Positions 7,760-15,879 of a DNA stretch of 43,853 bases are shown here, piece by piece (position 1 is the stretch's first letter; every line of letters starts with the position of its first letter). This DNA comes from Paractinoplanes toevensis (lineage in GTDB: Bacteria > Actinomycetota > Actinomycetes > Mycobacteriales > Micromonosporaceae), in assembly GCF_018332695.1 (NCBI RefSeq), contig NZ_BOQN01000056.1:1-43853 (forward strand), given 5' to 3'. The notes beneath the pieces are model-generated. The model was not told where the DNA came from, did no database searches, and saw nothing but the letters and a program-made list of their open reading frames with translations. A program made the translations under genes and the position numbers.

Positions 7760-8902
7760 GTGCGTATCTCACAGCATGTTCGCCGGGTCGCCATCGGCGG
7801 CACGGCGGCTCTCGCGGTCTGCGCCGTCGCGCAGCCCGCCGGGGCCGCGGTCGGTCAGACCGCCCGGATGACGCCCTCCTTCAACGGCTCGGTGTACGCG
7901 ATCGCGTACCGCGGCGATACCGTCTACGTCGGCGGCTCCTTCACCAGCACCACGGTCGGTGGGCGTACCGCCGACCGGGAGCGGCTCGCCGCGTTCGATG
8001 TTCGCTCCGGCCGCCTCCTCGACTGGCAGCCGCGCGCCGACGGCATCGTCCGCGCGCTCGCCATCTCCGACAACTCCGTCTTCGCGGCCGGCGACTTCAG
8101 CCGGGTCTCCGGTCGCACCCGCGACTCGCTGGCCCGGATCGACGCCGGTTCCGGCGCGGTCAGCTCCTTCCAGCACGGCATCGACGGCAGCCCGCGGGCC
8201 CTCGCCGTCGGCAACGGCCGGCTCTACCTGGCCGGCACGATCAGCCGGGTGGACCGGCAGGAGCGGCAGCGACTGGCCGCGTTCTCGCTGGCCACCGGCG
8301 AACTCGACGACGACTGGACGCCGACCGCGGACAACACCGTCTACTCGCTCGCCTACCGCGACGCCAAGGTCTACCTGGGTGGCAGCTTCCACCGGGCCGA
8401 CGACGCCCGGTCCACGCTGCGCCTCGCCGCGGTCGACGCCACCAGCGGCGAGCTGGATTCGTCGTTCCGGCCGTCGGCGCCGGCCGTGGTCTACTCGATC
8501 GCGGTCGACGGCAGCGGCGTCTACGCGGCCATGGGTGGGCAGGGCGGCCGGGCCGCCTCCTTCAGCAGCACCGGCCGCACCCGCTGGAGCCGCTCCTTCG
8601 ACGGGGACGCCCAGGCCGTCGCCGTGCTCGACGGCACCGCGTACGTCGGTGGCCACTTCGACCGGGCCTGCACCACCACCTCGGTCGGCGCGCACGGCAC
8701 CTGCAGGGAAGGCTCGGTGTCCCGGGTCAAGCTGGCCGCGGTCCGCGGCGACGGCGCTCTCAGCGACTGGGCACCGCAGGCCAACGGCATCGTCGGGGTG
8801 CGCACCATCGCGGTCGAAGGTCAGCACGGCACGGTCGCGGTCGGCGGTGACTTCACCACCATCGGCGGCCGCTCCCAGAGGCGATTCGCCTCGTTCGGCT
8901 GA
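7760..8902 (+). CDS. Secreted beta-propeller repeat protein
   Basis: A 380-residue exported protein. The first 29 residues form a signal peptide (charged start, hydrophobic core, PAGAA cleavage region). The rest consists of about seven repeats of 40-50 residues with the pattern VYVGGSF, then LAAFD, then SGxLxxWxP (for example residues 53-60, 211-218 and 302-308), as in delta-60 or PQQ-like propeller proteins of actinobacteria. Its role is unknown; extracellular binding or scaffolding is likely. The start is GTG at 7760-7762, and the ribosome binding site is weak. It overlaps the next gene by one base, so the two are probably co-expressed. Confidence 0.75.
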   Translation: MRISQHVRRVAIGGTAALAVCAVAQPAGAAVGQTARMTPSFNGSVYAIAYRGDTVYVGGSFTSTTVGGRTADRERLAAFDVRSGRLLDWQPRADGIVRALAISDNSVFAAGDFSRVSGRTRDSLARIDAGSGAVSSFQHGIDGSPRALAVGNGRLYLAGTISRVDRQERQRLAAFSLATGELDDDWTPTADNTVYSLAYRDAKVYLGGSFHRADDARSTLRLAAVDATSGELDSSFRPSAPAVVYSIAVDGSGVYAAMGGQGGRAASFSSTGRTRWSRSFDGDAQAVAVLDGTAYVGGHFDRACTTTSVGAHGTCREGSVSRVKLAAVRGDGALSDWAPQANGIVGVRTIAVEGQHGTVAVGGDFTTIGGRSQRRFASFG

Positions 8903-9612
8903 TGCGGCGCGCCATCCTCTTCGCGGTGGCGCTGGCGGCCGCCGGCATCGCCGGCCCGTCGGCCACCGCGACGACCATCCCGGACGACGTGGTCCGCTAC
9001 ACCTTCGACGGCGACAGCCCGCTGGCCGACGTGACCGGGCACGGGCACGACCTGAGCCCGGTGGCCCGGTACGGCGGCACGTTCAGAACCATCGCCCACG
9101 ACGGCGGCAATGCCCTCACCTTTCCCCGTCCCTGCCACGACGAGCCGTGCCCGCGGATCGCCCTGCGCACGGGGACCTCGGACCAGCTGAACCCGGGCCG
9201 GCGTGACCTCCGGTTCGGGGCCTCGGTGCAGCTCGGCGCCAACGAGACCACCAAGGGCGAGAACGTGCTGCAGAAGGGCTACTCGGCCCGGGGCAGCCAG
9301 TACAAGCTGCAGATCGACGGTGCGGCCGGCCGGCCCAGCTGCGTGCTGGTGGACGACCTCAGCCCGGAGATCTACATGGCGATGGGCGCGGTTACCGTCG
9401 CCGACGACCGCTGGCACACCCTGGAGTGCCGGCGAGCCGGCCCGTCGCTGACCATCCTGGTCGATGGCAAGCGCTCGGGCCGCACCGCGATCCCGCCCGA
9501 TCTGTCGATAGCCAACCGCATCCCGCTCAGCGTCGGCGGCAAGGGTTCGTTCACCGACAACGACCAGTTCCAGGGCACGCTGGACGAGGTGTGGGTGCGG
9601 ATCGATCAGTGA
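8902..9612 (+). CDS. Secreted LamG/concanavalin-like lectin-fold protein
   Basis: A 236-residue exported protein with signal peptide MRRAILFAVALAAAGIAG followed by PSATA. The mature part begins VVRYTFDGDSPLADVTGHGHDL, typical of laminin-G-like jelly-roll domains, and ends with DNDQFQGTLDEVWVR, the usual last strand of that fold. A carbohydrate- or cell-surface-binding role is a family-level guess. Its ATG shares one base with the stop of the beta-propeller gene, so translation is probably coupled. At the 3' end it overlaps the convergent DUF6069 gene by seven bases. Confidence 0.75.
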   Translation: MRRAILFAVALAAAGIAGPSATATTIPDDVVRYTFDGDSPLADVTGHGHDLSPVARYGGTFRTIAHDGGNALTFPRPCHDEPCPRIALRTGTSDQLNPGRRDLRFGASVQLGANETTKGENVLQKGYSARGSQYKLQIDGAAGRPSCVLVDDLSPEIYMAMGAVTVADDRWHTLECRRAGPSLTILVDGKRSGRTAIPPDLSIANRIPLSVGGKGSFTDNDQFQGTLDEVWVRIDQ

Positions 9613-9965
9613 AGGCTCCGCGCCAGGGCCGGAATCATCACCGCCGCGGCGAGGAGGTGCAGCCCCACGAGGGCGACGATGGTGGCGGTGTTCGCCCCGA
9701 CGAGGAACGGCGGGACCAGCGAGATCGCGGTCAGCGACACCGCCGTCCACACGAATCGCTCGGCGGGGCGAGCGCTCCACCGGCGAAGGGCGACGGCGAT
9801 GACGATGCCCACGACCGCGAAGAAGCCGGTTACCACGGCGAACCCGGCCAGTGAGATGGTCTCGCCGCCGTCCGGAATCTCGAAGTCCACGCCCACGGCG
9901 CGGGCCAGCGCGGCGGCAAGGGTGGTGGCCACTATCGTCGCAAGCGTGGCAAGGACGCGGTTCAT
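9606..9965 (-). CDS. DUF6069-type four-helix membrane protein
   Basis: A 119-residue protein with four hydrophobic segments and short loops. I recognise it as a likely DUF6069 member, a family often found beside ECF sigma genes in actinobacteria; function unknown. The start MNRVLATL at 9963-9965 is chosen because it overlaps the sigma factor stop codon in an ATGA arrangement; the longer open frame to 10220 is a shadow of the sigma gene. It is probably made together with the sigma factor and could belong to its regulon or modulate it; nothing in the sequence decides this. Confidence 0.75.
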   Translation of the reverse strand: MNRVLATLATIVATTLAAALARAVGVDFEIPDGGETISLAGFAVVTGFFAVVGIVIAVALRRWSARPAERFVWTAVSLTAISLVPPFLVGANTATIVALVGLHLLAAAVMIPALARSLH

Positions 9966-10918
9966 GCGGCGGGCAGTCGGGCCGGCAGCCCGAGCCGCGG
10001 GAACTGGTCGTCGTGGAACGTGACGATCTCGGTGATCGCCCCGCCGGTGACGCGCAGGACGTCCAGAGTCAACGGCAGGTACGCACTCTCCTGCTCCCGC
10101 CAGAGATAGAAGGCGACGGCCGGCTGCCGGTTCACCGCGGTGGGGACCCCACGCAGCCGGCCCAGGTCCGGGAAGCCGTCGGAGATCCAGTCGTTCACCA
10201 CCGTGTCGCGGCCGACGCACAGGCCCGGTGTGGGCGGCATCGAGCAGCGGACGTCGTCCCGCAGCAGGGCCGCGATCCCGTCGATGTCCTTGGCCACGCT
10301 CGCCTCGGTGAAGCGGCGTACCAGCTCGCGCGTCGCGGCGTCCTCCTCGTCGCCGGTCCAGTCCTGCCGTTCGGCGGGCAGGTGCTCCCGCATGCCGGCG
10401 CGGGCCCGCTGCAGCGCGCTGTTCACCGAGTTGACGGAGTCCCCGAGGAGTTCCGCGACGTCCTTCGCCGGCCAGCCGAGCACGTCCCGCAGGATCAGCA
10501 CCGCCCGTGGGCGCGGGGCGAGGTGCTGGACCGCGATCAGGTAGGCCAGCTCGATCGTCTCCCGCGCGACGGCGACGGTCTCCGGCTCGTCCGCGTCGCC
10601 GGCCGGCAGTTCGTCGAGCAACCGGTCGGGGTAGGGCTGCAACCAGAGCACCTCACCGCCGGTCGCGGGCTCCGGGCGGCGCTTGGCCAGCAGGTCCAGG
10701 CAGGCGTTGGTGGCGATCCGGTACAGCCAGGCCCGGAACGTCGACCGCGCCTCGAAGGTCTCCCGCCGCCGCCAGGCCCGGAGGAACGTCTCCTGCACGG
10801 TGTCCTCGGCGTCCTCGAACGAACCGAGCATCCGATAGCAGTGCACATGCAGTTCCCGCCGGTGCCGCTCGGCCATCCCCGAGAAAGCCGGCTCATCCAC
10901 CTGCGTGTCCGCGCTCAT
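9962..10918 (-). CDS. ECF sigma factor with C-terminal SnoaL-like domain
   Basis: A 318-residue sigma factor. Region 2 lies at about 15-85 (CYRMLGSFEDAEDTVQETFLRAWR) and region 4 at about 130-180 (LAPRPRAVLILRDVLGWPAKDVAELLGDSVNSVNSALQRAR). A SnoaL/NTF2-like domain of about 120 residues follows (VRRFTEASVAKDIDGIAALL...). Sigma factors with this extension (SigG-, SigJ- and ECF41-like groups) generally lack a classical anti-sigma gene, and the extension tunes activity; this one looks most SigG-like. ATG at 10916-10918 is preferred over the GTG one codon earlier because GGAAGGA sits about seven bases upstream. The coupled DUF6069 gene follows. Confidence 0.85.
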   Translation of the reverse strand: MSADTQVDEPAFSGMAERHRRELHVHCYRMLGSFEDAEDTVQETFLRAWRRRETFEARSTFRAWLYRIATNACLDLLAKRRPEPATGGEVLWLQPYPDRLLDELPAGDADEPETVAVARETIELAYLIAVQHLAPRPRAVLILRDVLGWPAKDVAELLGDSVNSVNSALQRARAGMREHLPAERQDWTGDEEDAATRELVRRFTEASVAKDIDGIAALLRDDVRCSMPPTPGLCVGRDTVVNDWISDGFPDLGRLRGVPTAVNRQPAVAFYLWREQESAYLPLTLDVLRVTGGAITEIVTFHDDQFPRLGLPARLPAA

Positions 10919-11003
10919 CACGTCATCCTTCCGTCCCGTCGTGTCCCGTCCTAGGTATGACGGGTCCGGGCCCGAGAACTCATCGCGGGCGGACGGAAAC
11001 GGC

Positions 11004-11561
11004 TCAGTAGGGCAGCGAGCGCTTGCTGATCACCTGCACCTGGCCGAACCAGGTGGCGATGTCGACCCGGACCTCGGGTGTGCCCGGCACCCGCGGCACC
11101 GGCGCGAGCCGCAGGTCGTGACTGGAGAAGACGACGGCGCCGGTCAGGTCGACCTCGACACCCTCCGGCACGATGACGGTGACCTGGCCGAACACGCACA
11201 GGCCGCCGATCTCGATCGTGCTCTCGCTGGTCAGCACCTCGCGGAGGTCGAGCTCGGTGGCCCCGAAGAAGGTGCGCAGCCACAGCCGCGGCGACCGGAG
11301 CCGCCACCGCCCGCGCCGCTTGCTCTCACTGAAGATCGTGGTGACGCTGTCGATGCTCTGCGCCGACCCGACGATCGGCGTGACGGCCAGCCCCGACGTG
11401 GCTTTCTCCAGCTCCTGCCCGCTGTCGGCGGCCCACACGGCGCCGACCCGCACGCTGAACTCCTCGAGCGTCAGCCGCCCGTCCCCGCAGGCCCGCTGCA
11501 ACAGCTCGGCGGCCCGCTCACGCTCGTTGTCGGACGGCGGCAAGGGTACGGGAGTGCTCAC
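11004..11561 (-). CDS. DUF1707 protein with LiaF-like C-terminal domain
   Basis: A 185-residue soluble protein. Residues about 9-60 are a DUF1707 domain (SDNERERAAELLQRACGDGRLTLEEF...). The C-terminal half (about 105-185) has the beta-rich LiaF-like pattern GGLCVFGQVTVIVPEGVEVDLTGAVVF and ending TWFGQVQVIS. Actinobacterial proteins with this architecture are common and sometimes linked to cell-envelope stress, but their role is not settled. The start is GTG at 11559-11561. It lies downstream of the lut genes on the same strand with a 30-base gap, so it could receive read-through from that operon. Confidence 0.85.
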   Translation of the reverse strand: MSTPVPLPPSDNERERAAELLQRACGDGRLTLEEFSVRVGAVWAADSGQELEKATSGLAVTPIVGSAQSIDSVTTIFSESKRRGRWRLRSPRLWLRTFFGATELDLREVLTSESTIEIGGLCVFGQVTVIVPEGVEVDLTGAVVFSSHDLRLAPVPRVPGTPEVRVDIATWFGQVQVISKRSLPY

Positions 11562-11591
11562 CGGCCCGACCCTAGTCCGGCGGGCAGGCGT

Positions 11592-12335
11592 TCACTGTCC
11601 CGCGAGGATCACGTGCAGGTTGCGGGGGCCGTGCACGCCCTCGACCCGGTTGAGCTCGATGTCACTGGTGGCCGACGGGCCGCTGATCCAGGTCAGCGGG
11701 CGGGTCGGGTCCAGCCGGGCCACCGCCTCCGGCACCGAGGCCACCACCTGGTCGGCCCGGAGCACGCAGATGTGCAGGTCGGGGAGCAGCGAGATGATCC
11801 GCCGGCCCTGGTCGGGCGAGGCGTCCAGCACGATCGTGCCGGTCTCGACGACGGCGACGGCCGCCGCCGTCACCACCCCGTCGGCGGCCGCGATGCGCTC
11901 CGCCGACAGCCCGTCGTCGACCAGCCCGTGGACCCCGTCGGGCAGCCATTCCAGCGGCAGACCCGGTGGCACGACAACGGTTCCGGCGCCGAGAATGCCC
12001 GCGATCGCCGCCCGCACGGCGGCCGCCTCGACACCCACCTGCGCGTTCGCCCGGCCCTCAGCCAGATGGTCGAGGTCGTCGAGCGGGCGCGCGCCGCCCA
12101 CCCCGGCCTGCGGCCCGCTGCCTTCCACGCCGCCGCCGGCCACGGGTTCCCCGGTGTCGGGCTTTTCCGCCGTCAGGCGGTGAACCACCGCCTTGTAGTC
12201 GACCAACCTCTCGACCAGCAGGTCCAGGTCCACCTGGGCGGGGCCGCGCCGGTAGTCGCGCGGGATCTCCGGGGTTTCGGCACCGGCGCCGAGGGCCGCG
12301 CGTATCCGGTCGAGGATGACGTCCTTCGAGCTCAT
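11592..12335 (-). CDS. lutC: LutC/YkgG-family subunit of L-lactate oxidation complex
   Basis: A 247-residue LUD-domain protein without cysteine clusters. Typical LutC features are the C-terminal ISGPSATSDIELNRVEGVHGP and the GTIVLDAS region. Together with LutA and LutB it is expected to form the cytoplasmic lactate-to-pyruvate oxidation complex. The start at 12333-12335 overlaps the lutB stop by four bases; GTG at 12347 is a less likely alternative. It is the last gene of the rhaEW-rhaB-lutABC unit. Confidence 0.9.
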   Translation of the reverse strand: MSSKDVILDRIRAALGAGAETPEIPRDYRRGPAQVDLDLLVERLVDYKAVVHRLTAEKPDTGEPVAGGGVEGSGPQAGVGGARPLDDLDHLAEGRANAQVGVEAAAVRAAIAGILGAGTVVVPPGLPLEWLPDGVHGLVDDGLSAERIAAADGVVTAAAVAVVETGTIVLDASPDQGRRIISLLPDLHICVLRADQVVASVPEAVARLDPTRPLTWISGPSATSDIELNRVEGVHGPRNLHVILAGQ

Positions 12336-13759
12336 CGGTTCCGCCACCAGTCGCGGAACGTCTCCTTCGGCGGGGCGGGCAGGTCACGGCTGGCGGACCA
12401 GCCGTTCAGCGGCGGCGGCAACCCGCGGCCGCGCCGGCCGGCGATCCGGGACAGCTTGGCGGCACGCTGCGCGGACCGATAAAGGCGCGGATGGTCCATG
12501 GTGTACGCCGCGGCCGCCATCACCGCCGCCTCGGTGCGCGGGTGTGGGGCCTGATTGCGCAGGTGCACCAGGATCGACGGAATGTCGATCTTCACCGGGC
12601 AGGCGTCGAAGCAGGCACCGCACAGTGACGACGCGTACGGCAGGGACGCGTTGTCCGCCACCCCGGTGAGCTGCGGCGACAGGATCGCGCCGATCGGCCC
12701 GGGATAGACCGAGCCGTACGCATGGCCGCCGGTCCGTTCGTAGACCGGGCACACGTTGAGGCACGCCGAGCATCGGATGCAGTGCAGGGCCTGCCGTCCG
12801 ACCTCGTCGGCGAGCACCGCGGTGCGCCCGTTGTCGAGCAGCACGAGATGGAAGTTCTGCGGGCCGTCGCCCGGCGTCACCCCGGTCCACATCGACGTGT
12901 ACGGGTTCATCCGCTCCCCGGTCGACGCCCGCGGCAGCAACTGCAGGAACACTTCGAGGTCTTGCCAGGTCGGCACGAGCTTCTCGATGCCCATCACCGT
13001 GATCAGGGTTTCCGGCAGGGTCAGGCACATCCGCCCGTTCCCCTCGGACTCCACCACGGCGAGTGTCCCGGTGTCGGCGATCGCGAAGTTGGCGCCCGAG
13101 ACCGCGACTTTCGTACTCAAAAAGGTTTCCCGGAGATAGCGCCGGGCCGCCCCGGCCAGCACCGGCGGGTCGTCGGTCAGTTTCGGATCGACGCCGGGCA
13201 TGGCCCGGAGGAAGATCTCGCGGATCTCCGAGCGGTTCCGGTGGATGGCCGGCACCAGGATGTGGCTGGGCTTGTCGTTCCCGAGCTGCACGATCAGCTC
13301 GGCGAGGTCGGTCTCGACCGGGGTGATCCCGGCCGCCTCGAGTGCCTCGTTGAGCCCGATCTCCTGGGTGGCCATCGACTTCACCTTGATGACCCGCTGC
13401 TCGCCGGCCGCCCGGACGAGGTCGGTGACGATCCGGTCGGCCTCGTTGGCGTCGGCCGCCCAGTGCACCACCCCGCCGGCCGCGGTGACCTTCTCCTCGA
13501 GCTGTTCGAGCAGCTCAGGTAGGTGAGCCATGGTGTACGACTTGAGCGCCGACCCGGCCGACCGCAGCTCCTGCCAGTCCGGCAGTTCGGCGATGACCCG
13601 GCCGGACTTCCCGCGGATCGTGGTGGTCGCGTGCTGCAGGTTGCGGCGCAGTTGGGAGTCACCCAGCGCGGTCCGGGCGGCGTCCGGGAACGACTCGTCA
13701 CCACGCAGGTGACCGACGCCGCGCGGCGCGTGGACCGGCATCCCCAGGAATGTGCTCAT
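12332..13759 (-). CDS. lutB: LutB iron-sulfur subunit of L-lactate oxidation complex
   Basis: A 475-residue protein. The N-terminal two thirds form a LUD domain related to LutC (with ADTGTLAVVESEGNGRMCLTLPE). The C-terminal part holds two ferredoxin-type clusters, CIRCSACLNVCPVY and a second one with CGACFDACPVKID, each able to bind [4Fe-4S]. Electrons from lactate would pass through these clusters. The start at 13757-13759 gives MSTFLGMPV and shares one base with the lutA stop; the frame runs open further upstream but lies inside lutA. It overlaps lutC by four bases. Confidence 0.92.
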   Translation of the reverse strand: MSTFLGMPVHAPRGVGHLRGDESFPDAARTALGDSQLRRNLQHATTTIRGKSGRVIAELPDWQELRSAGSALKSYTMAHLPELLEQLEEKVTAAGGVVHWAADANEADRIVTDLVRAAGEQRVIKVKSMATQEIGLNEALEAAGITPVETDLAELIVQLGNDKPSHILVPAIHRNRSEIREIFLRAMPGVDPKLTDDPPVLAGAARRYLRETFLSTKVAVSGANFAIADTGTLAVVESEGNGRMCLTLPETLITVMGIEKLVPTWQDLEVFLQLLPRASTGERMNPYTSMWTGVTPGDGPQNFHLVLLDNGRTAVLADEVGRQALHCIRCSACLNVCPVYERTGGHAYGSVYPGPIGAILSPQLTGVADNASLPYASSLCGACFDACPVKIDIPSILVHLRNQAPHPRTEAAVMAAAAYTMDHPRLYRSAQRAAKLSRIAGRRGRGLPPPLNGWSASRDLPAPPKETFRDWWRNR

Positions 13760-14484
13760 CAGGCCTCCGTCGATGCCAGGATCTCGGCGAGGTGAACGGT
13801 CCGCACTCCGGTGCGCAGCCGGGACAGGCCACCGCCGATGTGCATCAGGCAGGAGGCGTCGCCGGCCGTGCAGACGTCGGCGCCGGTGTCCAGGACGTGG
13901 CGCATCTTGTCGGCGAGCATCGCGGTGGACGTGTCGGCGTTCTTGACCGAGAACGTGCCGCCGAAGCCGCAGCATTGCTCGGCGGCCGGCAGCTCGACCA
14001 GGTCGAGGCCGCGCACGTTGCGCAGCAGGCGCACCGGCTTGTCGCCGACCCGCAGCACCCGCAACGAATGGCAGGTCGGGTGGTAGGTGACGCGATGCGG
14101 GTAGTAGGCGCCGACGTCCTCGACGCCGAGCACGTCGACCAGCAGCTCGGACAACTCGTAGGTGCGGGCGGCGACGGCCGAGGCGCGGGCGGCGAGACCC
14201 GCGTCAGCGCCGGCCACCATCGCATGCTGGTGCCGCACCGAACCGACGCAGCTGCCGGACGGCGCGACCACCACGTCGTACGGCTCGAAGGTCTTGACGT
14301 GCCGTTTGACCAGCGGCAGCGCGTCCTTCTGGTAACCGGTGTTGATGTGCATCTGGCCGCAGCACGTCTGCTCCTCGGGGAACACGACCTCGTGGCCGAG
14401 CCGCTCCAGCAGCAGCACGGTGGCCTTGGCCGCGGCCGGGAACATGGTGTCCGCCAGGCAGGTCACGAACAACGCGATCCGCAC
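13759..14484 (-). CDS. lutA: LutA cysteine-rich subunit of L-lactate oxidation complex
   Basis: A 241-residue protein of the LutA/GlpC/heterodisulfide-reductase D type, with two cysteine-rich CCG motifs, CCGQMHINTG in the first half and CCGFGGTFSVKN in the second, which bind iron-sulfur centres. It is the expected electron-handling partner of LutB and LutC. The start at 14482-14484 lies 12 bases after the rhaB stop, so rhamnulokinase and lactate oxidation are on one transcript. This fits the pathway: RhaEW makes L-lactate, and LutABC can turn it into pyruvate. Confidence 0.92.
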   Translation of the reverse strand: MRIALFVTCLADTMFPAAAKATVLLLERLGHEVVFPEEQTCCGQMHINTGYQKDALPLVKRHVKTFEPYDVVVAPSGSCVGSVRHQHAMVAGADAGLAARASAVAARTYELSELLVDVLGVEDVGAYYPHRVTYHPTCHSLRVLRVGDKPVRLLRNVRGLDLVELPAAEQCCGFGGTFSVKNADTSTAMLADKMRHVLDTGADVCTAGDASCLMHIGGGLSRLRTGVRTVHLAEILASTEA

Positions 14485-14496
14485 CCCACCGCCTCC

Positions 14497-15879
14497 TTAA
14501 CCGGAGATCCGTTTGGCCGCCGCCCGCCACGCCGCCGGGTCGCCGCCCGGTTCGTACCGCACGATCTGCTGAGTCTCTCGCAGAACGGCGCGAAGCGCTG
14601 CAAGCTCGCCGTCGATCACTCCGGCGGCACGCGCCTGTACGAGCAGGTTACCGAGTGCGGTCGCCTCGACCGGGCCGGCCAGCACCGGCAGGCCGCAGGC
14701 GTCCGCGGTGAGCTGGCAGAGCAGCGCGTTGCGGGCGCCGCCGCCGACGATGTGCACGGCGTCGACCGCGCGCCCGGCCAGTTCCTGGGCCTGTTCGACC
14801 GCTCGGTGGTGGGCCAGGGCCAGGCTGTCCAGAATGCACCGGGTCAGTGCGGCCGGCTCGGCATCGCGGGACAGCCCGGCGGCCGTGGCGAGGCGCCCGA
14901 CCATGTCACCCGGCGGCAGAAAGACCGGATCGTCCAAATCAACGACATGCTTCAGCGGTGACTCCCGAGCCGCCCGGCCCAGCAGACCGGAAATATCAGA
15001 TATCTCCCACTCGCGCATGGCCTCCTGCAGTGGCCACAGCCCCATCACGTTCCGCAGGTAGCGGATGGTCCCGTCGACGCCACCCTCGTTGGTGAAGTTC
15101 GCCTTGCGGGACGCCTCGGACAGCACCGGCTGATCGAGTTCGAGCCCGACCAGCGACCACGTTCCACAGGAGATATAGGCGAATCGCTCCCCGGCCGCCG
15201 GCACACCCACGACCGCCGAGGCGGTGTCATGCGAGCCGACCGCCACCACCGGCGTACCGTCAAAAACGCCGATCTTCGCGCCGGGCGACCGAACCTCGGG
15301 AAAGAGCGAAGGCCGAAGGCCGAGTTCGGAAATCAAGGACGAAGACCAGTTCCGGGTACGCACATCGACGAGCCCCGTGGTCGACGCGTTGGTGTATTCC
15401 GCCCCGAGCTCGCCGGTCAGCCAATAGGCCAGCAGGTCGGGAATGAGCAGCAGGTGCTGCGCCGCCGCATATTGGGGCGTCTCCCGGGCCGCCATGAGCT
15501 GGTAGATCGTGTTGAACGGCAGCTTCTGCAGCCCGGCGATCTGGTAAAGACGGTCCTCCGGAACGGTGACCGAAACCCCGTCCGTCCGCCCGTCGCGGTA
15601 ATGCACGGGATTGCCGAGCAGCGCACCCGAGGCGTCGAGAAATCCGTAGTCGACCGCCCACGAATCGATGCCGATGCTGTCCACCGGCCCGGCCTTCCGC
15701 AAGCCCTCCAGCACCCCGCGATAAAGGCGCAGGATGTCCCAGTAAAGGGTGCCGCCGGCCCGCACCGGCTCATTGCCGAACCGGTGCGCCTCGGACAGTT
15801 CGATCCGGGCGGGCCCGACCCGGCCGACCATGACGCGCCCACTGGACGCGCCGAGGTCGACCGCGGCGAAGGCCTTCAT
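14497..15879 (-). CDS. rhaB: L-rhamnulokinase
   Basis: A 460-residue FGGY-family sugar kinase that phosphorylates L-rhamnulose to L-rhamnulose 1-phosphate. The N-terminal phosphate loop is VDLGASSGRVMVG (residues 7-19). Further features are GIDSWAVDYGFLD, PVHYRDGRTDG (the RhaB-type substrate region), VAVGSHDTASAVVGVP and a C-terminal IVGGGARNALLCQLTAD adenosine motif. The start MKAFAAVD at 15877-15879 overlaps the rhaEW stop by four bases (ATGA). A much longer frame running through this gene and beyond is an artefact of the open frame behind rhaEW. Confidence 0.93.
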   Translation of the reverse strand: MKAFAAVDLGASSGRVMVGRVGPARIELSEAHRFGNEPVRAGGTLYWDILRLYRGVLEGLRKAGPVDSIGIDSWAVDYGFLDASGALLGNPVHYRDGRTDGVSVTVPEDRLYQIAGLQKLPFNTIYQLMAARETPQYAAAQHLLLIPDLLAYWLTGELGAEYTNASTTGLVDVRTRNWSSSLISELGLRPSLFPEVRSPGAKIGVFDGTPVVAVGSHDTASAVVGVPAAGERFAYISCGTWSLVGLELDQPVLSEASRKANFTNEGGVDGTIRYLRNVMGLWPLQEAMREWEISDISGLLGRAARESPLKHVVDLDDPVFLPPGDMVGRLATAAGLSRDAEPAALTRCILDSLALAHHRAVEQAQELAGRAVDAVHIVGGGARNALLCQLTADACGLPVLAGPVEATALGNLLVQARAAGVIDGELAALRAVLRETQQIVRYEPGGDPAAWRAAAKRISG

